From NCBI RefSeq assembly GCF_900454025.1, contig NZ_UGQM01000001.1, forward strand, positions 3,286,001-3,350,000: 64,000 bases of DNA. Reading direction: 5' to 3'. A program made the position numbers and the translations under genes. Under the pieces are notes generated by a model. It did no database searches, had not been told where the DNA came from, and saw nothing but the letters and a program-made list of their open reading frames with translations. Origin of the DNA: Mycolicibacterium gilvum (GTDB taxonomy: Bacteria; Actinomycetota; Actinomycetes; Mycobacteriales; Mycobacteriaceae). Numbering within the stretch: position 1 is the first letter of the stretch; every line of letters begins with the position of its first letter. Positions 8,571 to 18,301 of the stretch are shown here, piece after piece.

Positions 8571-9785
8571 ATGAGTCGTGTGCGCACCGGAGAGATCAGA
8601 GCCTTGTCCGGCTTGCGCATCGTCGCCGCTCTGTGGGTCGTCCTGTTCCACTTCCGTCCGATGCTCGCCGAGGCCGCGCCCGGCTTCACCAGCGCCCTGG
8701 CCCCGGTGCTCAACGCGGGCGCCCAGGGGGTGGACCTGTTCTTCATCCTCAGTGGATTCGTGCTCGCGTGGAACTACCTCGACCGCATGGGCGACTCCTG
8801 GTCGACGCGGTCGACGCTGCGGTTCCTCTGGCTGCGGCTGGCGCGCGTCTGGCCCGTCTACCTGGTGACCATGCACCTGGCCGCCGCGTTCGCGGTGTTC
8901 ACGCTTTACATCGGCGGGTTCCCGCTGCCACCGCCGGTCATCGAGTCCCTCAACGCGCTGAGCTGGCTCAAACAGGTCTTCCTCGTCCAACTGTGGTTCC
9001 AGCCGTATTTCGACGGATCGAGCTGGAACGGCCCCGCGTGGTCCATCAGCGCCGAGTGGCTGGCCTACCTGCTCTTCGGCGGCCTGGTGCTGATCATCTT
9101 CCGGATCGCCTCGGCGACGCGCGCCCGCGGCCTGATGTGGCTGGCCATCGCGGCGGCACTGGCGCCGACCCTGCTCCTGCTGGCCCACGGCGTCTTCTAC
9201 ACACCGTGGAGTTGGCTGCCGCGCATCATCATGCAGTTCACCGCCGGAGCGCTCGCCTGTGCCGCGGTGCGCAAGCTCGTCCTGACCGAGAGCACCAGGA
9301 GGGCGGCCGGAATCGCGTCACTTCTGCTCGGCGTGGCGATCGTCGGCGGGCTGTACGCACTGGACACGTGGCCGCCGGGGGACATGCTGGACGCGGGTGG
9401 GCTGGTGGACGTGCTGTTCGTACCGCTGGTGATCGCACTGTCCATCGGCGCGGGCACGCTGCCGGCGTTCCTGTCGACCCGGGTGATGGTCTATCTCGGC
9501 CACATCTCGTTCGGGCTGTACATGGTGCACGAGATCGTGCACACGATGTGGAACTGGGCGGTGCTGCAGTTCGACATCGTGCTGACGCCGAGCTGGTGGG
9601 CAAAGCTCGTCGTGCTGGGCCTGATCTTGTTCGCCGGGATCGCTGCAGCGGTGCTCTATCACGTGGTGGAGGAGCCGGCCCGGCGCTGGATGAGGCGGAT
9701 GATCGAGCCGGAGCGGCCGCGCGCCGCCGCGGCTTCGGAGCCCTCCACCGGTAGGCTTCAGTCCGTCGCGGCCCGAGCCGGGTGA
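8571..9785 (+). CDS. acyltransferase family 3 membrane protein (OafA-like)
   Basis: A 404-residue integral membrane protein with about ten hydrophobic segments. The start EIRALSGLRIVAALWVVLFHF carries the family's conserved R-x10-H pattern (Arg16, His27), and QGVDLFFILSGFVL plus GPAWSISAEW are classic acyltransferase-3 motifs. The family transfers acetyl, succinyl or longer acyl groups to cell-surface glycans or lipids. The ATG at 8571 gives the expected short N-terminus; a slightly longer frame starts at 8514. The next gene is an SGNH-fold secreted protein. Acyltransferase-3 and SGNH domains often work together, so a two-part O-acylation system is plausible. Confidence 0.9.
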   Translation: MSRVRTGEIRALSGLRIVAALWVVLFHFRPMLAEAAPGFTSALAPVLNAGAQGVDLFFILSGFVLAWNYLDRMGDSWSTRSTLRFLWLRLARVWPVYLVTMHLAAAFAVFTLYIGGFPLPPPVIESLNALSWLKQVFLVQLWFQPYFDGSSWNGPAWSISAEWLAYLLFGGLVLIIFRIASATRARGLMWLAIAAALAPTLLLLAHGVFYTPWSWLPRIIMQFTAGALACAAVRKLVLTESTRRAAGIASLLLGVAIVGGLYALDTWPPGDMLDAGGLVDVLFVPLVIALSIGAGTLPAFLSTRVMVYLGHISFGLYMVHEIVHTMWNWAVLQFDIVLTPSWWAKLVVLGLILFAGIAAAVLYHVVEEPARRWMRRMIEPERPRAAAASEPSTGRLQSVAARAG

Positions 9786-9845
9786 CGGTTCGGTCAGCGG
9801 CGCGTCGTCGGGGCAGTAATCGTCCGCCAACCTTAGGCTGGTGTA

Positions 9846-10535
9846 GTGAGTCGCGTTCTGACACTTGTGCTTTGCGTCGCTGTGTTGTTCAGCGCCGGGT
9901 ACGCCCACGCTCCCGGATCTCAACAGCATGAGGTGCGCTACACCGATTTCGCCCGCAACCGCGTCGCCATCATCGGGGACTCGTACACGACCGGTAGCGA
10001 CCAGGGCGGCAACGGACCGCAGGGCTGGACACCGCAGGTGTGGGAGGCGCTGACCGATCACGGCATCGCGGTGACCCCCACGGTTGCTGCCGAGGGCGGC
10101 GCCGGGTACTGCACGCGGGGCAACCGCGGCGGCGTCTTCGAGGACCTGACCGTGCGCGCGGTGAAGCCCGACGACGTGCTGGTGGTGTTCTTCGGGTCCC
10201 GCAACGACATGCAGGTCGATCCCACCCGGCTGTCCGTCGCGATGTACGGCACACTGCGACTGGCCCGCCAGATTGCGCGCTCGGCCGAGTTGCTGGTGAT
10301 CGGGCCGCCCTGGCCGACGACGACACCGCCGCCGGAGGTCCTGCGAATCCGCGACGTACTCAGCTATCAGGCCGACCTCGCCGGTGCGACGTTCGTGGAC
10401 CCGATCGCCGCGCGCTGGTTCGCCGGCCGGCCCGAGCTGATCGGCAAGGACGGAGTGCATCCGACCGACGCCGGGCACGCCTACATGGCGGCGAAGATCG
10501 CTCCGCTGATCAGTGCGAAGCTGCACCCGTTCTGA
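9846..10535 (+). CDS. secreted SGNH-fold hydrolase/acyltransferase
   Basis: A 229-residue protein with a GTG start, a hydrophobic N-terminus (LTLVLCVAVLFSAGYAHA) that looks like a signal peptide or anchor, and SGNH blocks: GDSYT (Ser46), EGGAGYC (Gly block), FGSRNDM (Asn block) and KDGVHPTDAGH (Asp-x-x-His). All four catalytic blocks are present. It follows the acyltransferase-3 gene after 60 bp on the same strand. In bacterial O-acetylation the membrane acyltransferase supplies the acyl group and the SGNH partner transfers or removes it on the outer face; this pairing is inferred from position. Confidence 0.82.
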   Translation: MSRVLTLVLCVAVLFSAGYAHAPGSQQHEVRYTDFARNRVAIIGDSYTTGSDQGGNGPQGWTPQVWEALTDHGIAVTPTVAAEGGAGYCTRGNRGGVFEDLTVRAVKPDDVLVVFFGSRNDMQVDPTRLSVAMYGTLRLARQIARSAELLVIGPPWPTTTPPPEVLRIRDVLSYQADLAGATFVDPIAARWFAGRPELIGKDGVHPTDAGHAYMAAKIAPLISAKLHPF

Positions 10536-10564
10536 TCCGGCCGAGTCGCTGTTAGGGTTCGCTC

Positions 10565-10858
10565 GTGATCCGGAACGTGGTGCTGGCCAAGTTGACAGCG
10601 GGCTACGACGCCGCCGAGGTGGAAGCGATCCAGGACGGCCTTCGCGCGCTGAACACGCCGGGCACCGTGCGCTACACCGTCGGTACCGACGCCGCGCTGC
10701 GCGAGGGGAACTGGGACTTCGCGATCGTGGCCGACTTCGCCGACGTGGCGGCCTACCGCCGCTACGACGAGGACGCCGCCCACAACGCGCTGCGTGCCCG
10801 CCTGGCGCCGTTCGTCGAGCAGATCGCCCGCGCGCAGTTCGAGATCCCGGCGTCCTGA
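10565..10858 (+). CDS. Dabb (stress-responsive A/B barrel) domain protein
   Basis: A 97-residue soluble protein made of one ferredoxin-like Dabb domain: it begins VIRNVVLAKLTAGYDAAEVEAIQDGLRAL and ends with VAAYRRYDEDAAHNALRARLAPFVEQIARAQFE, where the Y-x-x-Y-x-x-x-x-x-H pattern is usual. Such proteins form dimeric barrels. Some act as oxygenase/cyclase-like enzymes or stress proteins, but most actinobacterial copies are uncharacterised. The GTG start at 10565 lies 29 bp after the SGNH gene on the same strand, so it may belong to the same transcript. Confidence 0.8.
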   Translation: MIRNVVLAKLTAGYDAAEVEAIQDGLRALNTPGTVRYTVGTDAALREGNWDFAIVADFADVAAYRRYDEDAAHNALRARLAPFVEQIARAQFEIPAS

Positions 10859-10960
10859 GCACCGACCTCACCGCCGTCCACTGCGCGCGGTGAGCGAAAG
10901 TTAACCCGTTCTCAAAGCGCCACGACGGCGGGTGTTACCGGTGGCGGCCACGATTTCGCG

Positions 10961-11335
10961 ATGAGTATCTTCGACCGGATCGGTGGCGCTGCCGCCGTCA
11001 CGGCAGCTGTCGACGACTTCTACCGGAGGCTGATCGCCGACCCCGCGCTGACCCACTTCTTCGACGGTGTCGACATGAAACGTCTGAAGACCCACCAGCG
11101 TTCGTTCATCGCCGCGGCGCTCGGCGGGCCCGAACCGTACCTCGGCCGCTCGATGCGGGAAGCGCACTCCCACCTGGACATCTCGGCGGCCGAATTCGAC
11201 CGCGTGGTCGCGCATCTGGTCGCGACGCTGACCGACCTGGAGGTCAGTGCGTCGATCATCGAGCAGGTCGGATCGAAGCTCGCACCGCTCAAAGCCGAGA
11301 TCGTCGCCGACAACCCCACCGCGCGTGCCGGCTGA
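10961..11335 (+). CDS. glbN: group I truncated haemoglobin (trHbN type)
   Basis: A 124-residue 2-over-2 globin. The start SIFDRIGGAAAVTAAVDDFYRRL contains the B10 Tyr (Tyr21) next to Phe20. HFFDGVDMKRLKTHQRSFIAAALGG covers the E helix, and GRSMREAHSHLDIS provides the proximal His (His69 or His71). In mycobacteria trHbN oxidises nitric oxide to nitrate with bound oxygen and so protects respiration. The AT-richer 100-bp upstream interval (10859-10960) is probably its promoter. The downstream gene converges on it with a 9-bp gap. Confidence 0.92.
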   Translation: MSIFDRIGGAAAVTAAVDDFYRRLIADPALTHFFDGVDMKRLKTHQRSFIAAALGGPEPYLGRSMREAHSHLDISAAEFDRVVAHLVATLTDLEVSASIIEQVGSKLAPLKAEIVADNPTARAG

Positions 11336-11344
11336 CGACGCGCG

Positions 11345-12088
11345 TCACCGACGGGTGGTGTAGCGCTCGACGAAAGACCGAAGGATCGCCATCGGGTGGG
11401 TCACGGTATGCCCGCGCGCAGCGCCCTTGAGTGACTCCGCCGTCTCGGGCGCGAAGTACCCGTGGTTCTTGTAGACGTCGATGCGGGTGCAGACGCCGTC
11501 GAGGTCGAGCTCGGGATGGAACTGCGTCGCGTACACATTCGCCCCGACACGGAAGGCCTGCACCGGGCACACCGGAGAGGTGGCGAGCCGGACCACACCC
11601 GGGGGCAGGCTCGTTGCAGCCTCCTTGTGTCCGCCGTAGGCGTCGAAGGTGTCCGGCAAACCGGCGAACAGGGGATCGGCACGCCCCTCCGGGGTGACCT
11701 GCACCGTGACCCCGCCGACCGGTTCACTGTGCGCCCGGTCGATCACCGCACCGACGGCCGTGCCGACGGTTCCGACTCCGTAACAGCACCCGAGGAACGG
11801 AAAATCGACGTCGATGACCTCGCGCAGCAGCGCGGCCAGTTCGGCTTCGACGCGCACCTGGGTCGCCGACTTGCCGGCGGCGTCGTCGCTGACGTTGTAC
11901 GGGCCGCCGCCGAGGATGATCCCGGACCACTGCGACAGATCGACGGGGCCGAGTTCGCGGTGGGTGAGCCCGATCCGGTGCAGACCGGCCTCGTCGAGAC
12001 CGCCGAATCGCATCACCGCCCGGTACTCGTCGTCGGCGGCCTCGTCCTCGTCGCGGATCGACAGCAGGAGAAACGGAGCGTCGGCCAC
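11345..12088 (-). CDS. class I glutamine amidotransferase (GMP-synthase-like)
   Basis: A 247-residue stand-alone class I glutamine amidotransferase-like protein. GIILGGGPYNVSD forms the oxyanion region, FPFLGCCYGVG holds the nucleophile (Cys102 by position, with Cys101 beside it), and YATQFHPELD supplies the His-x-Glu pair. The C-terminal extension (YKNHGYFAPETAESLK) is usual for GuaA-like stand-alone members. Such proteins hydrolyse glutamine or other gamma-glutamyl compounds; the acceptor is unknown. The preceding gene on the same strand (membrane protein) ends 24 bp upstream, so they may be co-transcribed. Confidence 0.85.
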   Translation of the reverse strand: MADAPFLLLSIRDEDEAADDEYRAVMRFGGLDEAGLHRIGLTHRELGPVDLSQWSGIILGGGPYNVSDDAAGKSATQVRVEAELAALLREVIDVDFPFLGCCYGVGTVGTAVGAVIDRAHSEPVGGVTVQVTPEGRADPLFAGLPDTFDAYGGHKEAATSLPPGVVRLATSPVCPVQAFRVGANVYATQFHPELDLDGVCTRIDVYKNHGYFAPETAESLKGAARGHTVTHPMAILRSFVERYTTRR

Positions 12089-12112
12089 GGCGTAAGGGTA
12101 CGACTGCGCACG

Positions 12113-13261
12113 TCACTGCGACCGGCTGTACACCACCATCTCCCGCGACAACACCCGCCGGACACGCGCATCCCGACTGCACGCCACCGCGAACACGGTG
12201 AGCAGGATCCAGCTCAGCACCGCGCTGGCGAGCACCATCGTGAACGCGGCCCACGCGCCGCCGGCCAGTTCGGTGGACGCTGTGTACTTGGCCCACAGTC
12301 GCCAATAGATCATCAGGTTCACAGTCAGCCCGACGCCGTAGGAGATCGCGAAGGACAACAGGAACGGCTTCCACGTCCCGTCGTGCAGCCGCGCGGAGAC
12401 CGGTTCGTGGCGTAAGGGAAACACGACCGACAACACGTTGCCGACACCCAGCCAGATGAGCACCATGGTCACCAACTGGTCGATCATCGGCACCGGATTG
12501 ACATCGCCGGCCACCGAGAGCACACCGATCACCGGCAGGCCCGCGACCGTGATCATCGCGGCCATCGCCAGGTTCTTCGCCACCAGGATCCGCCACAGCG
12601 GGTCCCCACGCTGCAGCATCCCGCGGACCCTTGCCGCGTCGAAACACAGTGCGTTGGTGCAGATCACGCTGCCGACGACGGCGGAAAAGAGGTAGAGCGT
12701 GAGACGGCCTGCATCGTCATACCTGGTCAGCCCGGTGAAATGGTAGAAGGTCACCAGGGACAGCGCGATGGCCAGGGTGATCACGACGCGCGCCAGGATC
12801 GCACGCGGCCGGTCGGCCAGCAGGTGACGCACCTCCTCGATGACGGGCCGGGGGAGGGTCCCCAGTCGATGCACCCACGACCTCGCCGCGTCACCGCGCA
12901 CGGGCGCACCCGCCGTCTGCGCCACCGCGCGCCGGGCAGCGGCCACGGCGATGACCGCCTCGGCGATCGCGGCCCGGGCCAGCCCGACCGCGACGACCGC
13001 ATCCGCGTCGGCCTGGGTGGGCGACGTCGCCGCCGCCACCGCAGGAGTCGGCTGTGCCGCGCACCTCTGTGCCCGCTCCCGCCACAGCGGACCGGCTGCC
13101 GAGGCGGCGATGTCGGCGCCACCGGACATCGCGGCCAGCTCGGCGCGGGCACGTGCCTCGGCACGGAAGAGCGTCGCGTCGTCATCCCAGTCCGCCGACA
13201 CGGCGGCCGCGTTCAGACGGTTCAGGGAGTCGGCGAGGTGGCGCAGCTCGTCGATCGGCAT
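12113..13261 (-). CDS. membrane protein with soluble N-terminal helical region
   Basis: About 382 residues. The first ~150 are soluble, Ala/Arg-rich and probably helical (repeated RAEARARAELAAM-like segments). The second half holds about six transmembrane helices, for example ILARVVITLAIALSLVTFYHF, AVVGSVICTNALCFDAA, MAAMITVAGLPVIGVLSVAG and AAFTMVLASAVLSWILLTVF. The C-terminus is basic and cytoplasmic. The ATG at 13261 is preferred to one at 13270 only on general grounds. No domain is recognised; the layout resembles mycobacterial ABC-permease-like or regulator-linked membrane proteins, but no partner gene is adjacent. Confidence 0.65.
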   Translation of the reverse strand: MPIDELRHLADSLNRLNAAAVSADWDDDATLFRAEARARAELAAMSGGADIAASAAGPLWRERAQRCAAQPTPAVAAATSPTQADADAVVAVGLARAAIAEAVIAVAAARRAVAQTAGAPVRGDAARSWVHRLGTLPRPVIEEVRHLLADRPRAILARVVITLAIALSLVTFYHFTGLTRYDDAGRLTLYLFSAVVGSVICTNALCFDAARVRGMLQRGDPLWRILVAKNLAMAAMITVAGLPVIGVLSVAGDVNPVPMIDQLVTMVLIWLGVGNVLSVVFPLRHEPVSARLHDGTWKPFLLSFAISYGVGLTVNLMIYWRLWAKYTASTELAGGAWAAFTMVLASAVLSWILLTVFAVACSRDARVRRVLSREMVVYSRSQ

Positions 13262-13306
13262 GGCGCCCACTCAATCACGTCGTCGACGAGCTAGCTTTGT
13301 CCGACA

Positions 13307-14080
13307 GTGAGAACGTTCATCGATTTCGACGACGCCCCGGTATTCGCCGTCCCGACCGCCTCCGGCGTGCGGGAGGGCGTGCTGCTCGACGGACCCCAGG
13401 GCTGGGGTGAGTTCAGTCCTCCCGCCGATGCCGACGACGAACTCGCCGCACGCTGGCTGACCGCCGCGATGGAGCCGAGCACCGTCGGATGGCCCGACGC
13501 GGTGCGCGGACGGGTGCCGGTGTCCGGTGAGGCGACGGCACGTGTCGTGGTCGCCGATGTCGACGACGCCGTCTCCCGGATCGCCGCGCTCGGATCGGTG
13601 GATCTGGTGGAACTCGTGTGCCGTACACCGCGGGACGCCTCGGAGGTCCGGCGCCGGGTGCAGGTCCCCGTGGCCGTCGATGCCGCTGTGGCCGCGGAAG
13701 ACCCGCAGTGCGCGGACATCGTCGTGCTGCGGGCCGGACCTCTCGGGGGAGTGCGCCGGGCGCTGCGCCGCGCTGAACGGCTGGGACTGCCCGCGGTGGT
13801 GGCCTTCACCGGCACGACGAGTGTCGGGCTGGCCGCTGACGTCGCCCTGGCCGCGGTGCTGCCGGACCTGCCGTTCGCGGTGGGCCCGGTACCGGAATGG
13901 CTGCACGACAACGACGTCGTCTCGGCGGCCCGCTCACTCGTGCCCTCCGACGGGTTCCTACCCGCCGCACCGATGCCCGCCGGTCCCGATCCCGAACGGC
14001 TGGCACGCTTTCGGGTCACCGATCCCGCCACCACGGCGCGGTGGCGGGACCTCCTGCACCGGGCCGCGGCGCTGCTGTAG
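13307..14080 (+). CDS. MenC-like protein lacking the catalytic segment
   Basis: A 257-residue protein with a GTG start that aligns by eye with the mycobacterial o-succinylbenzoate synthase MenC: GPQGWGEFSPPAD, RVPVSGEATA, RRRVQVPVAVDAAVAAEDP, CADIVVLRAGPLGGVRRAL and TSVGLAADVALAAVLPDLPFAVG all have counterparts. True MenC (about 320 residues) has a Lys-x-Lys motif and the first metal ligand in a VDAN segment between GEATA and the RRRV block. Here that stretch of roughly 45 residues is missing. The protein is therefore probably inactive as an OSB synthase and may be a pseudoenzyme or carry another role. There is no menD neighbour. Confidence 0.7.
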   Translation: MRTFIDFDDAPVFAVPTASGVREGVLLDGPQGWGEFSPPADADDELAARWLTAAMEPSTVGWPDAVRGRVPVSGEATARVVVADVDDAVSRIAALGSVDLVELVCRTPRDASEVRRRVQVPVAVDAAVAAEDPQCADIVVLRAGPLGGVRRALRRAERLGLPAVVAFTGTTSVGLAADVALAAVLPDLPFAVGPVPEWLHDNDVVSAARSLVPSDGFLPAAPMPAGPDPERLARFRVTDPATTARWRDLLHRAAALL

Positions 14081-14086
14081 CGCCCC

Positions 14087-16375
14087 TCAGTCCTGCTTGG
14101 AGATCAGGCGCGTCAACGCTTCCCGGTCCGGGGCGAGGAGTTCGTCGATCCGGGTCTGGTTCACGTCGGCGACGATGATCTCGCCGACCTCCTGGTAGAC
14201 GTCGCTGAAGATGCCGTGCGACTTCATCTTCTCGGTCTGATAGATGTTGTCCTCGGTCGGCGTCACGTAGTAGACGATCTCCGCCTTGAACCGGTGGATC
14301 AGCCACAGGTGGATGACGTCCATCAGCCGCTTCTGCCGCAGGTGCTCGGCGAAGGTGTTCTGGTCGCGGACGGTCAGGATGCTGCGGCCGTGACGGTCCT
14401 TGATGGGGTCGACGACCACGTTGGCCAGCGGATCCTCGGAATCACCCAGGATCTGCAGGTCCAGCACGTCCGACCCGGCGCGGCGCGGCCGCAGCTGGAC
14501 GTGCAGCCGCTCCGGCAGCTTGTTGTGCTCGCTCCACAGGGCCAGCCATTCCTCCAGCAGTTTCTTGGGCACCTCGGTCTGCACGAGGTGCTGATGCTGG
14601 GTCGATCCCTTGCCCATCGATTTCGTCGTCGCGGTCCGGCCCGACGACGCGGCCAGCGCCGCATCGCTGCGGGGGCCGCCGACGAGGGTTTGCGGTGTGC
14701 GGTAGGGGGATTCGACGAGTCGCATCTTGCGCTGCAGCCGCGCCAGCGCGAGCATGCCCTCCTGGCGCAGCGAGGTCGCGAACTCCTCGGACGCCACACC
14801 GTCGACCTGGTGTCCGCCGTAGGTGATGAAGTTGAAGACGAACCCCATCTTGCCGATCTCCTCGGGGAAGGCCCGCATCTCCTCGTCGGTCATCCCGGTG
14901 GTGTCCCAGTTGAACGACGGCGACAGGTTGTAGGCCAGCATCTTGTCCGGATAGACGGCGTGGATCGCGTCGGCGAACTGCTTGGCGTCGGCGAGGTCGG
15001 CGGTCTTGGTCTCCATCCACAGGATGTCGGCGAACGGTGCGGCGGCCAGAGACTTCGCGATCGCGTACGGGATGCCGCCGCGAACCTGGTAGTAGCCCTC
15101 AGGGGTCTTGACCCGCTCGCAGTCCCACGCGACGTCGGCGCCGAGCTCCTTGGCCTTCTCCCGCGCGGTGTACAGCGGCGCCCGCTCGGCGAACTCCCGC
15201 CACTGCGCGACGCTCATCGGCGACGGTTCGCCCTCACGTTCGCGGAACTCCAGCAGTTCGGCGACGGCTTCGCCGTAGGTGTTCAGACCGGCGTCGTCCT
15301 GCCATGCCTCGACGAACCTCGACTCGACCTTGTCGAAGGCGGCGTCGAGCGAGGCTTCGGTACCGTCCTGCCATGCCGCCGCGGTCTGGTCGACCAGGTC
15401 GAGCACGCCCTGGCGCTGCAGCCACGCCTCGGCGGTGGCGTACTCCCCGTCGGGCAGCGCGTAGAGGAGGTGCCCGTTGAGCTCGGTGACGCCCTTGTCG
15501 TAGAACCGCCGCATCATCGCCAGGTAGCACGATTTGTACGACGGGATCTTCAGGTTGGTGGCTCCGAGCAGGAAGGGCTGGTCCCGTTCGTCGGCGCGAC
15601 TGTCGATCAGGTTGGCCGCCTCGGCATCGGTGCGGGCCACGATGATGCCGGGCACCCGCATGATGTCGAGTTGGAAGCGGGCGGTGTTGAGCCGCTTGAT
15701 CTGTTCGTCGGACGGCACCAGCACCTTGCCGCCCTGGTGACCGCACTTCTTCGTGCCGGGGCGCTGGTCCTCGATGTGGTATCCGGGCACCCCGTTCTCG
15801 ACGAAGCGTCGAATCAGGTTGCGTACGTGAGGATCTCCGCCGTGTCCGGTGTCGGCGTCGGCGATGATGAACGGCCGGTAGTCGTAGGCGGGCGTGGTCG
15901 CTTGCTGTTCCGGGGTCATCTGCAGCCGCAGGTACTGCTGGTTGCGGTCGGCGGTCAGCAGCGCGCGCACGATGCCGGCGGCCTCCTCCGGTACCTGACT
16001 CAGCGGATAGCTGGCGAGGTCGGGGCCGGGATCTTCGCTGATGGACCCCTTCGCCGACGTCGCCCAGCCGCCCAGATAGATACCCTCGATGCCCATCCGC
16101 TTCATCACCACGGCCTGACCGGGGGAGTACGGCCCGAACGTGGTGATGCTGCGGCCCTGGCCGAACAGCTCCCGCAGGTGGGGGAAGAACGCGGTCGCCG
16201 CCTCGCGGGCGACCGGATAGTCGGCGGGGATGGTGCCGCGCTGTTCGGCGACCTGACGGGCCGTGTAGAGGCGGATGATGCCCTCGAACCGGGGGCTGTC
16301 GAAATAGCGCTGCGTCTCGACGACGTCACGCTCGAACGGAGTCTGCGACTGGAGGTCAGCTTCGATGATGGCCAT
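14087..16375 (-). CDS. aceA: isocitrate lyase, long ICL2/AceA2 type
   Basis: At 762 residues this is the long mycobacterial ICL2 form rather than the ~430-residue ICL1. The catalytic loop KKCGHQGGK (Cys211) is present, along with metal-site segments [10 protein letters not shown] and YHIEDQR, and [16 protein letters not shown] near the N-terminus. The C-terminal ~150 residues ([21 protein letters not shown] onwards) form the regulatory extension that in Mycobacterium tuberculosis ICL2 binds acetyl-CoA. It cleaves isocitrate to glyoxylate and succinate (glyoxylate shunt, methylcitrate cycle). The ATG at 16375 is used; the frame extends 28 codons upstream without family similarity. Confidence 0.95.
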   Translation of the reverse strand: MAIIEADLQSQTPFERDVVETQRYFDSPRFEGIIRLYTARQVAEQRGTIPADYPVAREAATAFFPHLRELFGQGRSITTFGPYSPGQAVVMKRMGIEGIYLGGWATSAKGSISEDPGPDLASYPLSQVPEEAAGIVRALLTADRNQQYLRLQMTPEQQATTPAYDYRPFIIADADTGHGGDPHVRNLIRRFVENGVPGYHIEDQRPGTKKCGHQGGKVLVPSDEQIKRLNTARFQLDIMRVPGIIVARTDAEAANLIDSRADERDQPFLLGATNLKIPSYKSCYLAMMRRFYDKGVTELNGHLLYALPDGEYATAEAWLQRQGVLDLVDQTAAAWQDGTEASLDAAFDKVESRFVEAWQDDAGLNTYGEAVAELLEFREREGEPSPMSVAQWREFAERAPLYTAREKAKELGADVAWDCERVKTPEGYYQVRGGIPYAIAKSLAAAPFADILWMETKTADLADAKQFADAIHAVYPDKMLAYNLSPSFNWDTTGMTDEEMRAFPEEIGKMGFVFNFITYGGHQVDGVASEEFATSLRQEGMLALARLQRKMRLVESPYRTPQTLVGGPRSDAALAASSGRTATTKSMGKGSTQHQHLVQTEVPKKLLEEWLALWSEHNKLPERLHVQLRPRRAGSDVLDLQILGDSEDPLANVVVDPIKDRHGRSILTVRDQNTFAEHLRQKRLMDVIHLWLIHRFKAEIVYYVTPTEDNIYQTEKMKSHGIFSDVYQEVGEIIVADVNQTRIDELLAPDREALTRLISKQD

Positions 16376-16433
16376 AGCCCACCCTACGGCGCGGACGGCG
16401 CCGCGCGGAGGGCGTTGGGGCGGCGGACGGGAC

Positions 16434-17069
16434 TTATTTCGTCCCGAACAGACGATCACCCACGTCGCCGAGGCCGGGCAGGATGAACCCGTGCTCGTCG
16501 AGTCCGTGGTCGATCGCGGCGGTGTAGATCGGCACCTCGGGGTGGGCTCCGGTCAGCGCCGCGACGCCCTCCGGACAGGTCACCAGGCATACGAACTTGA
16601 TCGACTTCGGCCGGTGCTCGCGCAGCCGGTCGATCGCGGCGATCGCGGAGTTCCCGGTGGCCAGCAGCGGGTCCAGCACGATCAGATCCCGCTCGTGCAG
16701 GTCGCCGGGCATTTTGAAGTAATACTCCACGGCCACACGGATTTTCGGATCGCGGTAAAGGCCGATGTGGCCGACCCGGGCGGACGGAACCACGTCGAGC
16801 ATCCCCTCGAGGAGGCCGGTGCCCGCGCGAAGGACCGACACGAAGACCACCTTCTTGCCGTCCATCACGTTCCCGGTGGTGATGCCCAGCGGGGTCTCGA
16901 CCTCGATCTCCTGGACGGCCACGTCGCGCATCACCTCGTAGGCCATCATCGCCGACACCTCCCGCACCAGCCGCCGGAAGCTGTTGGTGGACGCCTCTTT
17001 CCGCCGCATCAGCGTGATCTTGTGCTGCACCAGGGGATGGTCGATGAGGTGCACGCCGCCGTTCGTCAT
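16434..17069 (-). CDS. upp: uracil phosphoribosyltransferase
   Basis: A 211-residue protein matching UPRT throughout: [17 protein letters not shown] start, the [15 protein letters not shown] active-site region, the PRPP loop [11 protein letters not shown] (about 132-142) and the C-terminal uracil-binding segment [21 protein letters not shown]. It converts uracil plus PRPP to UMP. Its ATG overlaps the stop of the DUF1688 gene (ATGA at 17066-17069 region), so it is translationally coupled. That coupling, with the URC1-like gene further upstream, suggests a role as the URC6-type first step of uracil catabolism as well as salvage. Confidence 0.96.
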   Translation of the reverse strand: MTNGGVHLIDHPLVQHKITLMRRKEASTNSFRRLVREVSAMMAYEVMRDVAVQEIEVETPLGITTGNVMDGKKVVFVSVLRAGTGLLEGMLDVVPSARVGHIGLYRDPKIRVAVEYYFKMPGDLHERDLIVLDPLLATGNSAIAAIDRLREHRPKSIKFVCLVTCPEGVAALTGAHPEVPIYTAAIDHGLDEHGFILPGLGDVGDRLFGTK

Positions 17070-18301
17070 CAGAACACCGTGCCATCGCTGGCGACCTGCA
17101 GCGGCGGCGACCCGCCGCGCAGGCGCTGTGCCGACGCGCGTCCGGCCGCCCAGGTGCCGCCCTCGAGTACACAGGCCAGCGGCAGCTGCGGGGCACCGAG
17201 CCCGGTGCGGACCAGCGGCGCGAGTTCGTCGAGCAACGCGACCGTCAGCGCGCGCCACTCGACCACCAGCTCGTCGCCGGGGTGCCAGGTGCGCGCGGCG
17301 GCGTGCTGGTCACGCAGGCCGAGCACGCCCGTGTCCAGCAGGAGGCCACCGTTGCGGTATTCGGGCAGTCCGGTCAGCGCATCGATGTCGAGCACCTCGA
17401 CACCGGCCCAGACGAACGGCTCGATCAGCGAATACGTCAACCACTGCGACAGCTTGTGCAGCGGGACCCACCCCGCCGTCAGCCCCGGCCCTTGCACGGC
17501 GTCGTGACGCCAGCAGTCCCCGACGGGCACCTCACCGATTCTGTTGTCCGACGGCCAGATCGGCGACAGTGTCACCAGCAGCCGGGTCAGGATGTCGTGG
17601 GCGCGCACAGTCCCGCCGCGGCCGAGCAGGTCGAACAGTCCGCCGGGTCGGCCCTCGTCACCGAAATCGCCCGGCTGGCTCGCCAGCGCGTCGCCGAGGC
17701 GGTGCATGAGCGTCACCCGGCCGGCGAGGCCCACGAGTGGGTTGTCCGGCCTCACCTGCAGCATCTCGGCGAGCCGCTCCTCGGTCAGGCCGCGCAGGCC
17801 GTCGGCGTCGACCCGCAGGGGCCGGTGCGGATCCCCGGAGAACACACCCGAGACGAAGCCGTGCCAGCTGGCCACGCCCAGACCTTCGGAGCGGGTGTAC
17901 CGGGTGACCTCGCCGCCGCGGGATTCCACGCCGCGGGATTCTACGAACCCCCAGTCAGCGCCGGCGCCGGCGTCGAGCAGCACACTGACCACCGCCAGGT
18001 CGATTCTCGCGCGCGCCCGCTCGGCGTCGTCCGTCCCGGCCAGCAGCGCGTCCAGTTCGGCCCCGCGGTCGACGCCGCCGGCGTCGAAATGCCGCCATCG
18101 GCTGTGAAACGGTATGTCCAGGTTGGGGTATCGGGTTCGGGTGACGGCGACGACGTCCTCGGCGGCGGCGGGCAGTGCGTCGTCGTGCACGGTGAACCAC
18201 CGCGACCGGCCGCGACGCGCACGGTCCAGCAGCTGCGCCGAGCGGGTGCGCACCGCGTCGGTGCTCTGCAGCGCAGCCACCGCCTCGGCGGGGGAGGTCA
18301 C
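17069..18301 (-). CDS. DUF1688/URC4-like protein, putative uracil-catabolism enzyme
   Basis: About 410 residues. The pattern [52 protein letters not shown], plus [39 protein letters not shown] and [14 protein letters not shown] near the middle, is characteristic of the DUF1688 (URC4) family. In Lachancea kluyveri URC4 is required for uracil degradation; its reaction is not established. The start is a GTG overlapping the preceding stop (GTGA), and the stop overlaps upp, so three genes are coupled. A 15-bp tandem duplication encodes VESRG twice at about residues 119-128. Confidence 0.85.
   Translation of the reverse strand: MTSPAEAVAALQSTDAVRTRSAQLLDRARRGRSRWFTVHDDALPAAAEDVVAVTRTRYPNLDIPFHSRWRHFDAGGVDRGAELDALLAGTDDAERARARIDLAVVSVLLDAGAGADWGFVESRGVESRGGEVTRYTRSEGLGVASWHGFVSGVFSGDPHRPLRVDADGLRGLTEERLAEMLQVRPDNPLVGLAGRVTLMHRLGDALASQPGDFGDEGRPGGLFDLLGRGGTVRAHDILTRLLVTLSPIWPSDNRIGEVPVGDCWRHDAVQGPGLTAGWVPLHKLSQWLTYSLIEPFVWAGVEVLDIDALTGLPEYRNGGLLLDTGVLGLRDQHAAARTWHPGDELVVEWRALTVALLDELAPLVRTGLGAPQLPLACVLEGGTWAAGRASAQRLRGGSPPLQVASDGTVF
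17916..17945. repeat. 15-bp tandem duplication in the DUF1688 gene
   Basis: Two adjacent 15-base units, CCGCGGGATTCCACG and CCGCGGGATTCTACG on the plus strand, differ at one position. They keep the frame and encode the pentapeptide VESRG twice. It is a recent-looking in-frame expansion in a surface-loop-like part of the protein. Confidence 0.85.

Noticed and set aside
14216..16486. 756-codon open frame on the plus strand opposite isocitrate lyase
   Set aside because: It is the GC-driven mirror of a well-conserved gene. Its translation is Gly/Arg/Val/Leu-rich without domains.
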